In this document: one piece after another, positions 26,355 to 35,100 of the stretch
How the letters are laid out: each line of letters opens with the position of its first letter
How positions within the stretch are numbered: the first letter of the stretch is position 1
From: Streptomyces violens
Lineage (GTDB): Bacteria; Actinomycetota; Actinomycetes; Streptomycetales; Streptomycetaceae
Direction of reading: 5' to 3'
Assembly (NCBI RefSeq): GCF_000717745.1
Contig: NZ_JOBH01000019.1
Span: forward strand, 136,452-200,451
DNA: 64,000 bases
Notes under the pieces: model-generated
Database searches by the model: none
What the model saw: the letters and a program-made list of their open reading frames with translations, nothing else
What the model was told of the DNA's origin: nothing
Program-made: the position numbers and the translations under genes

Positions 26355-27161
26355 GTGATCAACTCGTATGCGGGTCTTGACGATGCCGGGGTGTCGATAG
26401 CCGCGGCACGTGCCGGTGCGGACGTAGTGCGCACCCTGTACGGCCGGCAGCTCACCCGCATCGGCAAAGGCGCCGGGGACTTCGCCACCGCCGCCGACGT
26501 GGCGGCCGAGAAGGCGATCCTCGGCGTCATCCGTGCCGCCCGGCCCGCTGACGCTGTCCTCGGCGAAGAGGGCGGGCAGCAAGGTGCGACGGAGGCCGCA
26601 CGCCAGTGGTTGGTGGACCCCTTGTGCGGCACGCTGAACTACGCCGTCGGCAACATGCTGGTGGCCGTCAACGTGGCACTGCGCGACGGTGCGGCGGCGG
26701 TGGCGGACCCGTTCAGCGGCGAGGTCTTCTTCTCCGACGGTAAGACCGCGTGGGTACGGAGCGACGGTGCCGACACCCCGCTGACGCCCACGCCCGCCAC
26801 CCGGCTCGTGGACGTGAACCTGGACCCGCCGTTCCCCAGCGCGCCCGGCTTCCGGGCCGTGGACCTGCTGGCCCACCCCGGCTTCGTGGCACACTTCCGG
26901 CCCCGGGTCGTGTCCACGACGCTGGCGTTGGCCTGGGTCGCCGCCGGCAAGCGCGCCGCATACGTCACAGACGGCGGCGACCTGTCCGGGAGCGTGCATT
27001 TCGCCGCCGGCATCGCTCTGTGCCGCGCCGCCGGCTGCGTAGTCACCGGCATCGACGGCACTCCGATCGGCCAGGCAGGCGGCCGCGGACTCGTCGCGGC
27101 CGCCGACGGCGAAACCCACGATCTGCTGATGTCGTTCATCCACAGCTCAAGCTGGTCCTAG
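26355..27161 (+). CDS. inositol-monophosphatase-like protein with degenerate metal site
   Basis: 268 residues. The GTG at 26355 lies 20 bp after the MFS gene. It has the FIG/IMPase fold: GDFATAADVAAEKAIL, GEEGG, WLVDPLCGTLNY and AAGIALCRAAGCVVTGIDGTPI. In active enzymes the core motif is DPLDGTxN and the second is WDxAAG. Here the metal-binding Asp of the first is Cys, and the WD of the second is VH (SVHFAAG), so at least two metal ligands are changed. Either the enzyme is inactive or binding-only, or it uses different chemistry. It is probably co-transcribed with the MFS gene. A remnant of a paralogue lies at 23204-23290. Confidence 0.82.
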   Translation: MINSYAGLDDAGVSIAAARAGADVVRTLYGRQLTRIGKGAGDFATAADVAAEKAILGVIRAARPADAVLGEEGGQQGATEAARQWLVDPLCGTLNYAVGNMLVAVNVALRDGAAAVADPFSGEVFFSDGKTAWVRSDGADTPLTPTPATRLVDVNLDPPFPSAPGFRAVDLLAHPGFVAHFRPRVVSTTLALAWVAAGKRAAYVTDGGDLSGSVHFAAGIALCRAAGCVVTGIDGTPIGQAGGRGLVAAADGETHDLLMSFIHSSSWS

Positions 27162-27229
27162 AGCTCTCTCGGCTCAGTACCAGCTCACTTGGTAAATGAA
27201 GTGGCCTTTGCAGGCGCCCTGTTGCTTGG

Positions 27230-28105
27230 ATGCCTGGCGTGACTTCTGCCGATTTTGACGATCATCATGAGCGGGAACTGCTGGACCGGCTCGAGGAGTA
27301 CTACGACGCGGTCCCGCGCCAAGGCGCCCGCGTTGAGGACCACGGGCCGCTTACCTTGTTCGTACGGGAAGGCCAGGGCTGGCCGTTCTACGCACGTCCC
27401 GCACGGGGGTCGTCCGCACGGCTGGACGCCACCGATGTACAGAAGGTCCGGGCCCGGCAACGGGAGTTGGGGATCCCGGAGAGCTTCGAATGGGTTGCCG
27501 AAACCACGCCCCGACTGCGAGCAGCAGTCGAGGAGTCGGGACTCGTCGTCCACGAACATCCGCTGATGGTGCTCGATCCCGGTACTTCCACCGATCCATC
27601 GGGGGAGTTGCCCGGCAGCGGAAACAGCAACGACGGCATATCGGTGCGGATCGTAGACGCGGACGACCCCGTGCTGCCCAGCGCCCTGGCCGTTCCTCAC
27701 CTCGCTTTCGCCGAGCCGGGAACCCATGTCGGACTCGCGGGAACACCGCAATTGGCGGAGGCGGTCGACGCCTGCAATCGCGACGGGTCGGTGGAACGCG
27801 CGAGGCTGCGTATCCGCGCAGGTCTGACGGTGGTCGCCGCTGCCGTCGAGCAGGGATCGGCGCTCTCCGCCGGCCAGCATCAACCGCTTGGAGGAGTCTC
27901 CGAGATCGTCGGTGTCGGGACACTCCCCGCGGCTCGCCGCCGCGGACGGGGCCTCGCGGTTACCGCGACACTCATGGCCGACGCCCGATCGCGGGGCGCG
28001 GACACCATCTTCCTGTCGGCAGGCGACGACGCCGTCGCGCGGGTCTACGCCCGACTCGGCTTCCGCCGCATCGGCACGGCGCTCATCGCCGAACCCGCCG
28101 AATAG
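27230..28105 (+). CDS. GNAT-family N-acetyltransferase-like protein
   Basis: 291 residues from the ATG at 27230; no strong ribosome site is seen, so the start is uncertain. The N-terminal 130 residues form an acidic, poorly conserved domain (HHERELLDRLEEYYDAVPR). The C-terminal GNAT core has EIVGVGTLPAARRRGRGLAV, the acetyl-CoA pyrophosphate loop (consensus Q/RxxGxG/A), and YARLGFRRIGTA, the final beta-strand and helix. The substrate is unknown. The stop codon lies in a 14-bp tandem repeat shared with the convergent gene end. Confidence 0.78.
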   Translation: MPGVTSADFDDHHERELLDRLEEYYDAVPRQGARVEDHGPLTLFVREGQGWPFYARPARGSSARLDATDVQKVRARQRELGIPESFEWVAETTPRLRAAVEESGLVVHEHPLMVLDPGTSTDPSGELPGSGNSNDGISVRIVDADDPVLPSALAVPHLAFAEPGTHVGLAGTPQLAEAVDACNRDGSVERARLRIRAGLTVVAAAVEQGSALSAGQHQPLGGVSEIVGVGTLPAARRRGRGLAVTATLMADARSRGADTIFLSAGDDAVARVYARLGFRRIGTALIAEPAE

Positions 28106-28124
28106 GGGCTGCCGAATAGGGGCT
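28097..28124. repeat. 14-bp tandem repeat at convergent gene ends
   Basis: GCCGAATAGGGGCT occurs at 28097-28110 and 28111-28124. The first copy contains the TAG stop of the GNAT gene; the second abuts the TGA of the minus-strand dioxygenase gene. Confidence 0.85.
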
Positions 28125-29323
28125 CAGGCAGTGTCAGACGCGGCGAGGCTCTGGCGGCGCTTCGCGCCGGCCCGCAGTTCCTGGCGCAGCCGGTCCGGGG
28201 TCCAGCCCTCGGCGACGGCCTGCCACAAGGTATCCGCCTGGGAGGGCGGGGCGAGACCGTCGACCGGCGGGTCGAGGTCAAGGTTGGTGGGAAAGGCGTA
28301 GCCCTCGGCGCTCGCGGCGATCACATTACGCAGCCACTCCTCGCCGACCCCCTCGGCCTGGCGGCGCAGCAGTACCGGGTAGAGGGCATTCACCATCGCC
28401 TCGCGGTCGACGGTCTCCATCGCGCGGCCGAAGGCGGAGGAGATCTGCAGCAGATTGGCCATGCGCTTGATGTCGGCGGAGCGGTTGTGCCCGGCGGCAT
28501 GGAAGAGCGCGGGGTTGAAGAACACCGCGTCGCCCTTCCGCAGCGGCAGCTGTACGTGATGCTCCTCGAAGTACGCGTTGAACTCCGGCCGCCGCCAGGC
28601 CAGATAGCCCGGCTCGTACTTCTGGGAGTGCGGCAGGTAGAGCGTCGGCCCGGACTCCACCGGCATGTCGCAGTGGGCCACCGCGCCCTGCAGGGTCAGT
28701 ACGGGGGAGAGGCGGTGGACGTGCGCCGGGTACGCGGCGGCCCGTTCCTGGGAGAGGAAACCGAGGTGGTAGTCGCGGTGCACCTGCTGGGCCGCGCCGC
28801 CCGGGTTTACCACGTTGATCTGAGAGGTGACCTGGTAGGCCGGGCCGAGCCAGGCCTCGGCGGTCAGGGCCAGCATGTCGTTGGCGTAGTAGTCGGCGAA
28901 CGCCTCCGGTCGCCGTACTGCCATCTTGCCCAGCGCGTTCCAGACCCGGTCGTTGGCACCGGGCTTGGCGAAGTGGTCGCCGCGGGACGCGCCCGTTGCC
29001 CGCTCCTCCTCGATCAGTGCGGTGAAGGCGTCGGACACCCGATCGATCACGGCGAGGTCGGTGAAGGCCTGCTGGAGGACGACGATGCCGGGGCCGTCCA
29101 GCAGGGCCCGTACCAGCTCGCGCTGCACACTCCGGCGCCCCTCCGCGGTGCCGGCCGGTGCACGGAGCCGGTCACTGTCGTAGACGGGGACGTTCTGCTC
29201 GACCCGCTCGGCCGAGGGGTGGTCGCGGGGATCGGTGCGCTGCCCGACCAGCGACCGGAACTCATCGAGGGAGCAGTCGTCCTCCCCCAGCCACGCCCGT
29301 GACCCCGCATCGGTGAGAGACAT
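28124..29323 (-). CDS. phytanoyl-CoA dioxygenase (PhyH)-family Fe(II)/2-oxoglutarate oxygenase
   Basis: 399 residues, ATG start near 29323. The double-stranded beta-helix iron motif is visible: HRDYH gives His182 and Asp184. FFNPALFHAAGHNRSADIKR gives the distal His (275 or 279) and the 2-oxoglutarate Arg further on. The length is somewhat above the usual 280-320, with a long N-terminal helical part. Family members hydroxylate lipids, amino acids or natural products. It is divergent from a LacI-type regulator at 29532 with 208 bp between, which suggests sugar- or polyol-responsive control. Substrate unknown. Confidence 0.85.
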   Translation of the reverse strand: MSLTDAGSRAWLGEDDCSLDEFRSLVGQRTDPRDHPSAERVEQNVPVYDSDRLRAPAGTAEGRRSVQRELVRALLDGPGIVVLQQAFTDLAVIDRVSDAFTALIEEERATGASRGDHFAKPGANDRVWNALGKMAVRRPEAFADYYANDMLALTAEAWLGPAYQVTSQINVVNPGGAAQQVHRDYHLGFLSQERAAAYPAHVHRLSPVLTLQGAVAHCDMPVESGPTLYLPHSQKYEPGYLAWRRPEFNAYFEEHHVQLPLRKGDAVFFNPALFHAAGHNRSADIKRMANLLQISSAFGRAMETVDREAMVNALYPVLLRRQAEGVGEEWLRNVIAASAEGYAFPTNLDLDPPVDGLAPPSQADTLWQAVAEGWTPDRLRQELRAGAKRRQSLAASDTA

Positions 29324-29408
29324 CCCGCATCCTTCCGCCGTTCTTGTCGCCGCGCTCGCCTTTCTGTCAGTCTGACCAGCTCAGAACCGTCATTCAATCC
29401 GCAGCCGC

Positions 29409-29445
29409 CCATCAAAAACCCCTCATCAAAACCCCTCATCAACCC
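29409..29445. repeat. short direct repeats in the phyH-lacI intergenic region
   Basis: The element AAACCCCTCATCAA is repeated with slight variation two to three times between 29409 and 29445. Related ACCCCTG blocks continue to 29510. They may be binding sites for the adjacent LacI, but no clear palindrome is present. Confidence 0.5.
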
Positions 29446-29531
29446 TGACGCCAACCCCTGTCACCGACCTCCGACATCCCCCCGACATCAACCCCTGCCA
29501 TCACCCCCTGTCTAAATTCCTGGGAAGAGTC

Positions 29532-30563
29532 ATGCGACACCGACACCCCTATCCGATCAAGGAGATCGCCCGTCAGGCCGGACTGAGCGAGGCCACCGTC
29601 GACCGGGTCCTCAACAGCCGGGGCGGCGTACGGGAGAGCACCGTCATGGAGGTGCACCAGGCGATCAAGGATCTGGACCGTCAGCGGACCCAGGTACGCA
29701 TCGGCGGACGCACCTTCATGATGGACATCGTGATGCAGGCGCCGGAGCGGTTCTCCACAGCCGTACGCAACGCGCTGGAGGCCGAACTGCCCTCACTGCA
29801 ACCCGCGGTGATGCGTTCGCGCTTCCACTTCCGCGAGACCGGCCCGGCGTCAGCACTGATCGCTACCCTGGACAAGATCGCCAAGCGTGGTTCACAGGGG
29901 GTGATTCTCAAGGCTCCGGACCTGCCGGAGGTCGGGGCCGCCGTCGGCCTCCTGGTCGCAGCCGGTATCCCCGTCGTCACCCTGGTCAGCGACCTTCCCA
30001 GCAGCGCACGCCTTGCGTACGTCGGCATCGACAACCGCGCCGCCGGTACCACCGCCGCGTATCTCATCGGTCAGTGGCTCGGCGACCGCCCCGGCAACGT
30101 GCTCACCACCATCAGCCGCGGCTTCTTCCGCGGTGAGGAGGAGCGCGAGATGGGCTTTCGCAGCGCCATCCGCAACACGGAGCCGCACCGCACCCTCGTC
30201 GAGGTCACCGACAGCGACGGCCTGGACGCCACCCAGTACGACCTCGTACTCGACGCGCTCCAACGGGACCCGTCCATCAACGCGGTCTACTCCATGGGCG
30301 GCGGCAACGCGGCAACCGTGGCGGCCTTCGACGACCTCGGACGGGACTGCGCGGTGTTCATCGCCCACGATCTGGACCACGACAACACCCAACTCCTGCG
30401 CCAACGACGCCTGTCCGCCGTTCTCCACCACGACCTGCGCCAGGACATGCGCCGCGCCTGCCAGACCATCATGCGCGCCCACAAGGCCCTGCCCGACGAA
30501 GGACCCGCACTGCCCTCGGCGATCCAGGTGGTCACGCCGTACAACATGCCGCCCGGCGCCTGA
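29532..30563 (+). CDS. LacI-family regulator with sugar-binding domain
   Basis: 343 residues. ATG 29532 is preceded by GGGAAGAG. The LacI HTH (YPIKEIARQAGLSEATVDRVLNSRGGVRE, residues 7-35, with hinge helix) is followed by a periplasmic-binding-like domain of the ribose/xylose type (SQGVILKAPD, GIPVVTLVSDLPSS, AYVGIDNRAAGTTAAYLI, AVYSMGGGNAATV). The VDRVLN reading in place of VSRVLN is typical of the subgroup that resembles inositol or ribose binding proteins. It probably regulates itself and the divergent PhyH-like gene. Confidence 0.92.
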   Translation: MRHRHPYPIKEIARQAGLSEATVDRVLNSRGGVRESTVMEVHQAIKDLDRQRTQVRIGGRTFMMDIVMQAPERFSTAVRNALEAELPSLQPAVMRSRFHFRETGPASALIATLDKIAKRGSQGVILKAPDLPEVGAAVGLLVAAGIPVVTLVSDLPSSARLAYVGIDNRAAGTTAAYLIGQWLGDRPGNVLTTISRGFFRGEEEREMGFRSAIRNTEPHRTLVEVTDSDGLDATQYDLVLDALQRDPSINAVYSMGGGNAATVAAFDDLGRDCAVFIAHDLDHDNTQLLRQRRLSAVLHHDLRQDMRRACQTIMRAHKALPDEGPALPSAIQVVTPYNMPPGA

Positions 30564-30568
30564 ACGGC

Positions 30569-30599
30569 GTCCCGGGCACCGGCGAGCGGCGCCCGGGAC
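30569..30599 (+). terminator. hairpin after the lacI gene
   Basis: GTCCCGGGC (30569-30577) pairs with GCCCGGGAC (30591-30599), a 9-bp perfect stem just after the lacI stop and before the convergent AhpD-like gene. It is a likely intrinsic terminator without a U-tract. Confidence 0.55.
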
Positions 30600-30641
30600 A
30601 TGCCCTCCTCAACTCCTCGTCGACTCCTCCTCAACACCTCG

Positions 30642-31115
30642 TCAGTCGAACTGGCCGACCTGGTAGTCGCCGGCGGGCTGCTGGGTGATCACGTTCCCGC
30701 GGTTGAAGGCGTTGATGATGGCGATGGTGCACACCAGGGCGGCGAGCTGGTCCTCGTCGTAGTACTTGGCGGCGTTCGCCCAGACCTCGTCCGGGACCCC
30801 ACCGGCCGCGTCGGCGATGCGGGTGCCCTCCTCCGTCAGCTCCAGCGCGGCGCGCTCCGCATCGGTGAACACCGTGGCCTCCCGCCAGGCCGCGACCAGG
30901 TTGAGTCGCACCGCGGTCTCCCCGGCGGCAGTGGCGTCCTTGGTGTGCATGTCGATGCAGCCGGCACAGCCGTTGATCTGGCTGGCACGCAGCATCACCA
31001 GCTGCTGCGTCGCGGCCGGCAGCGACGATTCGGCGAGCGTCCTACCCGCGGCGATGAGGTGCTTCATGGCCTTGACCGCAACCGGGCTGGCCATAAGGTT
31101 CAACCGAGCATTCAT
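30642..31115 (-). CDS. AhpD-like / carboxymuconolactone decarboxylase-family protein
   Basis: 157 residues. ATG 31113-31115 has AGGAG seven bases upstream. It is an all-helical CMD fold with the redox motif CAGCIDMH (CxxC plus His, about residues 50-57), as in AhpD and YciW-type alkylhydroperoxidases. It probably reduces peroxides or acts as a thiol-disulfide partner. Convergent with lacI. No peroxiredoxin gene is adjacent, so the partner is unknown. Confidence 0.9.
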   Translation of the reverse strand: MNARLNLMASPVAVKAMKHLIAAGRTLAESSLPAATQQLVMLRASQINGCAGCIDMHTKDATAAGETAVRLNLVAAWREATVFTDAERAALELTEEGTRIADAAGGVPDEVWANAAKYYDEDQLAALVCTIAIINAFNRGNVITQQPAGDYQVGQFD

Positions 31116-31198
31116 CGTGCACTCCTGTGTCGTCGTTACTGCTTACCCCTTGGACGGCGCAGCTCGGCGAGATGTGACATGGGTGAATGTGGCGCGCA

Positions 31199-32098
31199 TC
31201 ACTCCATCGGGTCGCGGCGCGCGGCACCACGACGACGTGCCGCTCGGGGGCGCCGAGGTCGGTAGACGGTGGCCAGCAAGGAGACGGTGACCTGGTCGGG
31301 CAGGAGGTCGTCGTTGTACAGGTCCGCAGGATTCAGGTGGCGTGCGCTCGGCGTCATTCCCACCAGGTCGAGGGCCTGCGCTCCGGTCAACGACATGGCG
31401 TACGCGACCTGCTCGGTATCGGTGGCCTCGAAGAAGGGTGTCAGTGCTCGGTGCAGACGCTGTTCCTTGTCGGGGTCGATCGTGATCGCCCCCGGCACCT
31501 GGCCGCGCAGCTCAGCCAGGTGCCTCCCGGTCGGACGCACCACGATCAGCCGGCCGGTCGGGCGCAGCACCCGGTGGAACTCGCTCGGGTTGCGCGGGGC
31601 GAAGACGTTCAGCACGACATCGGCCACTCCGTCGGCCAGTGGGAAGGGGCGGAAGACGTCCCAGGCTGCCGCAGCGGCTCGCTCATGGACCCGGGCTGCC
31701 GAGCGCAGCGCGCGCACCGAGGTGTCCAGCCCCAGACCACGGGCGCCGGGCAACTGGTTCAGTACGCCGGCCAGGTAATAGCCCGTGCCGCACCCGACGT
31801 CCACGATCGTGCCCTGCTCGGGCACGGTGCCGGCCGTCAGGCGGGCCAGGGTCTCGCGGATGGGCGCGTATTTGCCGGTGGACAGGAACTGGTCCCGGGC
31901 CCGGATCATGGCCGCGTCGTCGCCGCTGGTGGCGCGGGTGCCCGTCAGGAGGCCGACGTAGCCGTGGCGGGCGATGTCGAAGGTGTGGCCTGCCGGGCAG
32001 CGCAGTGCGCCACGGTCGAGGTGAAGGCCGGCGCGGCACATTGGGCAGCGCAGAAGAGCGAGGAACGGTATGAGGGCAGGGGGAAGCGGTACAGGCAC
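31199..32098 (-). CDS. 23S rRNA (guanine-N1) methyltransferase, RlmA family
   Basis: 299 residues. The GTG at 32096-32098 follows AGGAG (7 bases); the frame extends to 32155 without a better start. The N-terminal zinc ribbon CPMC...CPAGH (about residues 18-36) precedes an SAM-binding Rossmann domain with VDVGCGTGYYLAGVL (about 100-114). This is the RlmA(I)/RlmA(II) arrangement. Members methylate G745 (Gram-negative) or G748 (Gram-positive, TlrB) of helix 35 and can lower sensitivity to tylosin-like macrolides. Here it could be a housekeeping or resistance enzyme; no macrolide cluster is near. The C-terminal Arg-rich tail may aid RNA binding. Confidence 0.9.
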   Translation of the reverse strand: MPVPLPPALIPFLALLRCPMCRAGLHLDRGALRCPAGHTFDIARHGYVGLLTGTRATSGDDAAMIRARDQFLSTGKYAPIRETLARLTAGTVPEQGTIVDVGCGTGYYLAGVLNQLPGARGLGLDTSVRALRSAARVHERAAAAAWDVFRPFPLADGVADVVLNVFAPRNPSEFHRVLRPTGRLIVVRPTGRHLAELRGQVPGAITIDPDKEQRLHRALTPFFEATDTEQVAYAMSLTGAQALDLVGMTPSARHLNPADLYNDDLLPDQVTVSLLATVYRPRRPRAARRRGAARRDPME

Positions 32099-32307
32099 AA
32101 GGCACTCCTGGCAGGGGTGAAGGGAGGGGGCCGTGCCTGCACGGACTTGGTTCACGCGACAGGCACGCCAAGGAGGGCGACGCCGTCCGGCATCGCCCTC
32201 AAAGCCTCCCGATCACAGGAAGCAGCAGTGCGGAGTGCTCATGAATGCCATGCCTGGAGTTTACAGAGCCAGGAGATCGTGGTCTCCGCTGATCGAGACA
32301 GGTCAGG

Positions 32308-33921
32308 TCAGGTCAGCTCGAAGCCGTGGTAGTGCGCTACCGCCACCCCGTCACCGATCAGTTTGTAGGTGCCGACGCCGCCGGCGAAGGGCATGAAGAC
32401 GCGTTGCTTTCCTGGGATGTTGGCGCCCATGTACCAGGACGCGGCCTGTGGCATTACGGTGAGGGCCGCGACGTCGTTGGTGGTGTTCACCCAGTTGTCC
32501 TCGGCGTCGAGCGCCGGCTCCATGCGGTTCAAGCCGTGGTCGCGGAGATACTCCAGTGCGCGGGTGATCCAGTCGACGTGGTACTCGATCGAGGTCATCA
32601 TGTTGGACAGGACCGATGGGCTCTGCGGGCCGGTGACCATGAACAGGTTCGGGAAGCCGGCCGACATCAGGCCCAGGTACGTGCGCGGGCCGTGGGCCCA
32701 CTTCTCCCGCAGAGGCCGGTCGTCGCCGTTGCGGATGTCCATGGCGTTCAGCGCGCCGGTCATTGCGTCGAAGCCCGTGGCGAGGATGATCACATCGAAT
32801 TCGTGCTCGGTCCCGCCCGCGACGATCCCGCGCTCGGTGAGGCGCTGGATCGGCTGCTCATTGATGTCGACCAGCGACACGTTGTCCTGGTTGTAGACCT
32901 CGAAGTAGCCGGTGTCGACGCACATCCGCTTGCTGGCGATCGGGTACGTACGCGGCGACAGCTTCTCCGCGAGCTGCGGGTCCTTGACCTTTTCCCGGAT
33001 CCGGCCGCGTACGTACTCGGCGGCGGCGTCATTGGCCTTCATGTCCTTGAGGATGTCCTTGAAGGCGCTGGAGAAGCACAGGCCGCCGTCGGCCCAGCGC
33101 GCGTCGAACTCGCGCTGTACTTCCTCGACTTCGGTTTCGATCAGGGGTCGGGTACCGCTGTGGCACTGGAATCCGGTGCGCGACATCCGGCTGTACTCGC
33201 GGATCTCGCGGTAGCGCGTCCTGGCGTCGGCCAGGCGCTCGTCGTTGGGGCCGTTGTGTGCCGGTACGGCGAAGCTCGGCGTGCGCTGGAAGACCGTGAG
33301 TGCGTCGACGACCGGCGCGATCTCGGTGATCGTCTGCAGGCCGGAGGAACCGGTGCCGATGACGGCGACGCGCTTGCCGGCCAGGTCAACGCCCTCGTGC
33401 GGCCAGCGGGACGTCCAGTACACCTCGCCCGCGAAGTCCTCCAGCCCTTCGAAATGCGGGCGGGACGGCACCGAGAGGCAGCCGGTCGCCGCGATCACGT
33501 ACTGCGCTGTGTGAGAGATGCGAGAGGTGTGAGAGGTGCGAGACGTGCCGTCTTCGGTGGTCACCGTCCAGCGGTTCGCGTCGTCGTCCCAATTCAGCGA
33601 CTCCACGCGGGTATTGAAGGTGATGTCCTTGCGCAGGTCGTACCGCTGCGCGACGTGCTGCGCGTAGGAGAGCAGTTCCGGTTGCGCGGCGTACCGCTCG
33701 CTCCAGTCCCACTCCTGCTCCAGCTCCGGATCGAAGGAGTACGAGTACTCGACCGACTCGATGTCACAACGCGCCCCGGGGTAGCGGTTCCAGTACCACG
33801 TGCCGCCGACGTCATCGCCGGCCTCGATGACGTGTGCGTCGAAACCGAGCCGGCGGAGGCGGTGCAGCTGGTACATGCCCGCGAAGCCCGCACCAATGAT
33901 GATCACGTCGTGGTCAGACAT
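32308..33921 (-). CDS. flavin-containing Baeyer-Villiger-type monooxygenase
   Basis: 537 residues, ATG 33919-33921. FAD-binding GAGFAG (10-15) is followed by GGTWYWNRYPGARCD (39-53), the second BVMO fingerprint, and NADPH-binding GTGSSG (189-194). The classical FxGxxxHxxxW signature reads F163-A-G-E-V-Y-W169-T-S-R-W173-P, so the conserved His is Trp. A Ser/Thr/His insertion (about 127-138) is coded by 9-bp repeats. Type I BVMOs convert ketones to esters or lactones. Its start overlaps the end of the upstream esterase gene by 8 bp, so ketone to ester to alcohol plus acid is the natural pathway reading. Confidence 0.9.
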   Translation of the reverse strand: MSDHDVIIIGAGFAGMYQLHRLRRLGFDAHVIEAGDDVGGTWYWNRYPGARCDIESVEYSYSFDPELEQEWDWSERYAAQPELLSYAQHVAQRYDLRKDITFNTRVESLNWDDDANRWTVTTEDGTSRTSHTSRISHTAQYVIAATGCLSVPSRPHFEGLEDFAGEVYWTSRWPHEGVDLAGKRVAVIGTGSSGLQTITEIAPVVDALTVFQRTPSFAVPAHNGPNDERLADARTRYREIREYSRMSRTGFQCHSGTRPLIETEVEEVQREFDARWADGGLCFSSAFKDILKDMKANDAAAEYVRGRIREKVKDPQLAEKLSPRTYPIASKRMCVDTGYFEVYNQDNVSLVDINEQPIQRLTERGIVAGGTEHEFDVIILATGFDAMTGALNAMDIRNGDDRPLREKWAHGPRTYLGLMSAGFPNLFMVTGPQSPSVLSNMMTSIEYHVDWITRALEYLRDHGLNRMEPALDAEDNWVNTTNDVAALTVMPQAASWYMGANIPGKQRVFMPFAGGVGTYKLIGDGVAVAHYHGFELT

Positions 33922-34900
33922 GGATCACACCTCCCTTGGCTCCCTTGCCGTGCGACTCGTGCGACTCGTACGAGGCGATGAAGTCGTTGATGTGGTCCGC
34001 GACGAGTCCCATCCCTGCCGCCTGGCCGGGCAGGAGCTTCGCCATCTGGAAGTACGCGTGCATCTGGCCCTTGGCCTCTTCGAGTGTGACCGTTACCCCG
34101 GCGCCCTCCAGCGCCTTCGCATAGGCGACGCCTTCGTCGTGCAATGGGTCGTACTCGGCCACGTACACCAGGGCCGGGGGCAGCCCCGCGTGGCTGTCGG
34201 CGCGCAGCGGGGACGCGTCAGGGTTCTTGCGTGCTTCCTCGTCCGCGAGGTAGTGGCCCCAGAACCAGATCATGGTGTCCCGGCTGAGCAGGAGTTGGTT
34301 CTCGGGTGCCAGGCAGGAGGGCGTGTCGAGGTCGCAGTCGGTCACGGGATAGACCAGGACCTGGTAGTCGATTTTCGGGCCCGCCTTGTCGCGCGCCCAC
34401 AGCGTCATCACCGCGCTGATGTTGCCCCCGGCGCTGTCACCGGCGACGATCAGCGGGACACCCTCGGGCGCCAGATCCGCGGCATGTTCCGCCACCCAGC
34501 ACAGACCGGTGTAGCTGTCTTCGATCGCGGTCGGGAAGGGGTGTTCGGGGGCCTTGCGGTAATTGACGAGTGCGACGGTGGACTGTGTTGTGTTCGCCAG
34601 CTGACGACCCAGGTGGTCGTACTGCAAGTCGATGTCACCGAGCACCCAGCCGCCGCCGTGGTAGTACACGATGATCGCCTTCGGTTCGCCCGCGGGCTTG
34701 AGTATCCGGGTCCTGAACTGCCCGCCACGGCCCTGGAGTTTGAGGTTCCGGACCGATTCGACGTCCGGGCCCGGTCCGCTCAGGCCGGCGAGGATCGGCC
34801 CGCTCATCCGGGCGATGGCCGGTGTCGACTCGTGGGTCGCGGGGCCATCGGCCTCGGCCAGCTGGGCGAGCAGCGCCTGGGATGCGGGGTCTAGAGGCAT
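33914..34900 (-). CDS. alpha/beta-hydrolase of the hormone-sensitive-lipase family (esterase)
   Basis: 328 residues. ATG 34898-34900 is preceded by GAAGGCGG; the frame continues upstream through repeats and is not believed. HGGGW (81-85) is the HSL oxyanion motif and GDSAGG (154-159) the nucleophile elbow. The acid is in EYDPLHDEG and the His in GQMHAYF. The gene order hydrolase then monooxygenase, with an 8-bp overlap, indicates one transcript. The esterase would hydrolyse the ester formed by the monooxygenase. Divergent AraC regulator at 35101. Confidence 0.92.
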   Translation of the reverse strand: MPLDPASQALLAQLAEADGPATHESTPAIARMSGPILAGLSGPGPDVESVRNLKLQGRGGQFRTRILKPAGEPKAIIVYYHGGGWVLGDIDLQYDHLGRQLANTTQSTVALVNYRKAPEHPFPTAIEDSYTGLCWVAEHAADLAPEGVPLIVAGDSAGGNISAVMTLWARDKAGPKIDYQVLVYPVTDCDLDTPSCLAPENQLLLSRDTMIWFWGHYLADEEARKNPDASPLRADSHAGLPPALVYVAEYDPLHDEGVAYAKALEGAGVTVTLEEAKGQMHAYFQMAKLLPGQAAGMGLVADHINDFIASYESHESHGKGAKGGVIHV

Positions 34901-35100
34901 ACCGCCTTCTCTCTTGTGACGCCGGTTGCGATGCCGGTTGCGATGTCGACTTGTGGTGCCGGTTACGGTCCCTGGCGGTCCAAGGTAAGGACGGGTTCCG
35001 CTCACCGGCAGAGCACGGGGGGCCACAACTCGGCCGTTCCGGCCACAGAACCGGTACGGGCCGATTGACGCCGGTTCTCCCGTTGGCGAGACTGGCCAAA

